Made by a program: the position numbers and the translations under genes. The notes below the pieces were generated by a model, which saw nothing but the letters and a program-made list of their open reading frames with translations, made no database searches and had not been told where the DNA came from. From NCBI GenBank assembly GCA_002346305.1, contig DDZI01000014.1, positions 1,952-8,542 on the forward strand: a stretch of 6,591 bases of DNA, given 5' to 3'. Source of the DNA: Actinobacteria bacterium UBA3012 (GTDB lineage Bacteria; Actinomycetota; Actinomycetes; Nanopelagicales; Nanopelagicaceae). Positions 4,777 to 6,591 of the stretch are shown here, piece after piece (the first letter of the stretch is position 1; each line of letters begins with the position of its first letter).

Positions 4777-5277
4777 TTATGGCTGGACCGTTACTGTAGA
4801 AACTCTCTGTGCTGAGAAAGTTTGATGCATAACAATCGATGGAATATCTGAATTATTGGTGTTACAGAAGACAGATGCATTCCCAGGTTCAGTCAATATG
4901 AGCGATGTTTGGTGGGCCATATAGCCACGCTGACCCATTGCAAGCCTGATTGCACGTGGATCTCCGAGAGTTGCGTCCTGAATGCCACAATTAACGAATT
5001 CTTCTGCAAAACCACCATTTCGTACCAATCCTGTCCAAACTAACAAGTAGGTGCCAGCAGGAAGAGAAAGTTGAAGCACTGTACTGCCAGCTTGAATAAC
5101 ATTTGTATCCGTTGTTTTGGTTTTCAAGAAAAGCGAAGATGAACCATCTGCGCCGTTACTCCCATTGGCTCCATTAGTTCCGTTATTACCAGTTGCACCA
5201 GTACTGCCATTAGCACCAGCAGAACCGTTAACTCCATTCAATCCCGCGACACCTGTATCACCTTTTACGCAGTTCAA
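4777..5277 (-). CDS. Collagen-like (Gly-X-Y) surface protein, 5' end probably broken
   Basis: Fourteen uninterrupted Gly-X-Y triplets (residues 6-47 when counted from the TTG at 5275-5277, such as GSAGANGSTGATGNNG) are followed by a C-terminal beta-rich domain of about 118 residues. That domain reads LPAGTYLLVWTGLV ... SLILTEPGNASVFCNTNNS ... TFSAQRVSTVTVQ and resembles the globular heads of bacterial collagen-like surface or exported proteins. The start is poor. TTG has no ribosome site, and the triplet pattern continues in frame above it (GAIGLTGAAGLNC, to about 5307) until a TAG at 5338-5340. There is no signal peptide. The same frame stays open beyond the TAG up to a TAA at 5452-5454, so a nonsense change (for instance CAG to TAG) or loss of the true 5' end is likely. 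It may be a decaying gene, or start from a rare codon. Transcription probably ends at the hairpin 4615-4639. Confidence 0.6.
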   Translation of the reverse strand: MNCVKGDTGVAGLNGVNGSAGANGSTGATGNNGTNGANGSNGADGSSSLFLKTKTTDTNVIQAGSTVLQLSLPAGTYLLVWTGLVRNGGFAEEFVNCGIQDATLGDPRAIRLAMGQRGYMAHQTSLILTEPGNASVFCNTNNSDIPSIVMHQTFSAQRVSTVTVQP

Positions 5278-5452
5278 TCCAGCAGCACCGGTTAAACCAA
5301 TTGCTCCGACCTCATCTTGAATACCTGACTGAAGGCACTAAACATTCCCAGTTATAGGTACCGCGCCGACCTCTATTAAGTGATCTTCGTAAATAATCAG
5401 CAAGTTCACCTCAGTTCTACCTAATGGCAATATAGAAATAACCTCAGAGAGT

Positions 5453-5458
5453 TACAGT
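5453..5458 (+). promoter_or_regulatory. -10 box for a leaderless start of the sulfotransferase gene
   Basis: TACAGT ends six bases before the ATG at 5465, with only an A-rich spacer (CAAAAA) between. No ribosome site is present. This matches the layout found at 2014 and 3676. Confidence 0.5.
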
Positions 5459-5464
5459 CAAAAA

Positions 5465-6397
5465 ATGGAATATGGTTTTGTGCCCCTATTTACCGGTGGT
5501 TCTGGCCGCAGTGGCACCACCATACTGCTGAACCTGCTTAAATCTCATCCCCAAGTTCATTCCAGCATGCCTCGGGAAATAAAATATTTAACCTCAAGAT
5601 ACGGATTGGTTGACATTAATTTTGGTAGGCCGTTATCCATTGAGGAGAATTTGCCTAGTAAACGTAACAACTTGAGAGCAAAAATTTTTGACAAACTTGG
5701 GAATAGTAAAAAGGATTTTTTCATACGTAATCTAAACTCTAAGTGGTGGAATGAGGTAGGTAAAAAAGGTAAACCGAGAGGACTTACACAAGGAATATCA
5801 AAAGAGGAATTGGTTATTGCTATTGCTAACTTTGAAAAAAGCTTCACCGAGGATCGAATGCGAGCCAGCCAAGCACTTTTTTATGAATTATCGGCCGCCC
5901 AGATCAGAAAGGAAGATATTAAATACTTTGCAGATTCCACTCCCACAAATATGATGCAAGCAAATTATCTTTATAAATTATTTCCTAACGCTAAGTTCGT
6001 AAATATGATTCGCGATGGCAGGGATGCAGCCCTTTCAGTATCTAAAGAAAAATGGGGCCCAGACGATCCACATCAAGCCCTATATTGGTGGGCTAACAGA
6101 ATTGTCAAAGCACATAGAGCTCTACTCGAAGTTAGAGATAAAGACCAATTGCAAATGAGAGTTGAAGATCTAATTGTTAATAATCGCCAAGAGGAGTATC
6201 AAAAATTTCTAACTTTTCTCGAGATTGAAGACCATGAAGATACTCGCGCATACTTTGAATCAGATCTCTTACCTAAATATATGAGCCAAGGAGTCTGGGA
6301 AAAGGAAGTAAAGGATCCAGATTTATATGAGAAGAAGTATGAAAAAATCTTAAAAAATTTGGCCGCCAAGGGAATTGAAATAGCAAAGTTCTATTAA
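5465..6397 (+). CDS. Sulfotransferase family protein (PAPS-dependent)
   Basis: The 310-residue product has both cofactor sites of sulfotransferases. The 5'-phosphosulfate loop is GGSGRSGTTILLNLLKSHP at residues 11-29. The 3'-phosphate site is KFVNMIRDGRDAALSV at 177-192, where R183 and S191 should hold the PAPS 3' phosphate. YFADSTPTNM (154-163) before that site is typical of the family, and WWANRIVKAHRAL plus the later MRVEDLI strand complete the fold. These enzymes move a sulfuryl group from PAPS to a hydroxyl or amine on a sugar, lipid, peptide or small molecule; the acceptor cannot be told. There is no signal peptide or membrane helix, so it is probably cytoplasmic. The gene looks more A/T-rich than the NfeD/SPFH genes, and no polysaccharide or PAPS-synthesis genes stand beside it. 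It ends 6 bp from ribH, tail to tail. Confidence 0.88.
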   Translation: MEYGFVPLFTGGSGRSGTTILLNLLKSHPQVHSSMPREIKYLTSRYGLVDINFGRPLSIEENLPSKRNNLRAKIFDKLGNSKKDFFIRNLNSKWWNEVGKKGKPRGLTQGISKEELVIAIANFEKSFTEDRMRASQALFYELSAAQIRKEDIKYFADSTPTNMMQANYLYKLFPNAKFVNMIRDGRDAALSVSKEKWGPDDPHQALYWWANRIVKAHRALLEVRDKDQLQMRVEDLIVNNRQEEYQKFLTFLEIEDHEDTRAYFESDLLPKYMSQGVWEKEVKDPDLYEKKYEKILKNLAAKGIEIAKFY

Positions 6398-6403
6398 TTT
6401 GGC

Positions 6404-6591
6404 TTAACTCAAGGTGCTTAATGCAGCGATCGCACTATCAAATCCCTTATCTTCGAAACTGTCTGGGAATCCAGCACGGGCTTTGGCTTGCTCGATTGTG
6501 TCGCACATTAAGACCCCAAAACCGATTGGTTTGGATCTACTTAAAGAGACTTGCATGATTCCTGATGTCACTCCCTGACAGACATAATCAA
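6404..6591 (-). CDS. ribH: 6,7-dimethyl-8-ribityllumazine synthase, C-terminal part
   Basis: The last 61 residues of the gene are present and the start lies beyond the window. They begin DYVCQGVTSGIMQVSLSR and continue KPIGFGVLMCDTIEQAKARAG, then DKGFDSAIAALSTLS before the TAA at 6404-6406. This is the lumazine synthase C-terminus: the cofactor-side PIGFGVL strand, the DTxEQAxxRAG helix, and the final KGxxxAxxAL helix. The enzyme joins 5-amino-6-ribitylaminouracil with dihydroxybutanone phosphate, the penultimate step of riboflavin synthesis. About the first 60 percent of the protein is missing because of the window edge, with no sign of a break. No terminator is visible in the 6-bp gap to the converging sulfotransferase gene. 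Confidence 0.9.
   Translation of the reverse strand, partial: DYVCQGVTSGIMQVSLSRSKPIGFGVLMCDTIEQAKARAGFPDSFEDKGFDSAIAALSTLS

Noticed and set aside
5117..5320. Proline-rich + strand ORF
   Set aside because: It is the complement of the Gly-X-Y repeat, which yields Pro/Ala-rich readings on the other strand.
5557..5847. 96-codon minus-strand ORF inside the sulfotransferase gene
   Set aside because: It overlaps the conserved sulfotransferase frame and shows no own start signals or motifs.

Overview
The window looks like a piece of chromosome from a low-GC freshwater actinobacterium, probably of the acI / Nanopelagicales type. This is an inference from three things: a heliorhodopsin of the actinobacterial kind, a tRNA gene without an encoded CCA end, and several genes whose only visible start signal is a TAnnnT box six bases before the ATG (the leaderless pattern common in actinobacteria). 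No marker in the window gives a species.

Layout. Bases 1-61 hold the 3' end of a small membrane-protein gene on the + strand. Bases 62-533 are non-coding and rich in structure: three hairpins, a minus-strand tRNA-like gene with an abnormally long acceptor helix, a degenerate copy of half of that tRNA, and a terminator for the operon that follows. Bases 534-1835 are a two-gene minus-strand operon, nfeD then an SPFH/stomatin gene, a classic membrane-microdomain pair. A YqhA/UPF0114 membrane protein (2026-2514, +) runs head-on into a CPA2-type cation:proton antiporter (2515-3669, -), with the two stop codons directly abutting. Upstream of the antiporter, on the same strand, is a heliorhodopsin (3715-4485, -) with its retinal lysine and pocket residues intact.

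Bases 4486-4776 hold a run of hairpins, one arm of a 20-bp dispersed repeat and a 13-bp direct repeat. They are followed by a collagen-like (Gly-X-Y) surface protein gene (4777-5277, -) whose 5' end looks broken by an in-frame TAG. A sulfotransferase gene (5465-6397, +) ends 6 bp from the 3' end of a lumazine synthase gene, ribH (6404 to the window edge, -).

How the genes fit together: most products are membrane or surface proteins. The clearest functional units are the NfeD/SPFH pair and the heliorhodopsin followed by a cation:proton antiporter. The second pair is an appealing light-sensing / ion-homeostasis unit, but the antiporter also carries its own apparent leaderless promoter, so co-transcription is not certain. 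The most unusual material is non-coding: the tRNA-like gene with its partial copy, and the hairpin cluster upstream of the heliorhodopsin that shares a 20-bp motif with the tRNA region.
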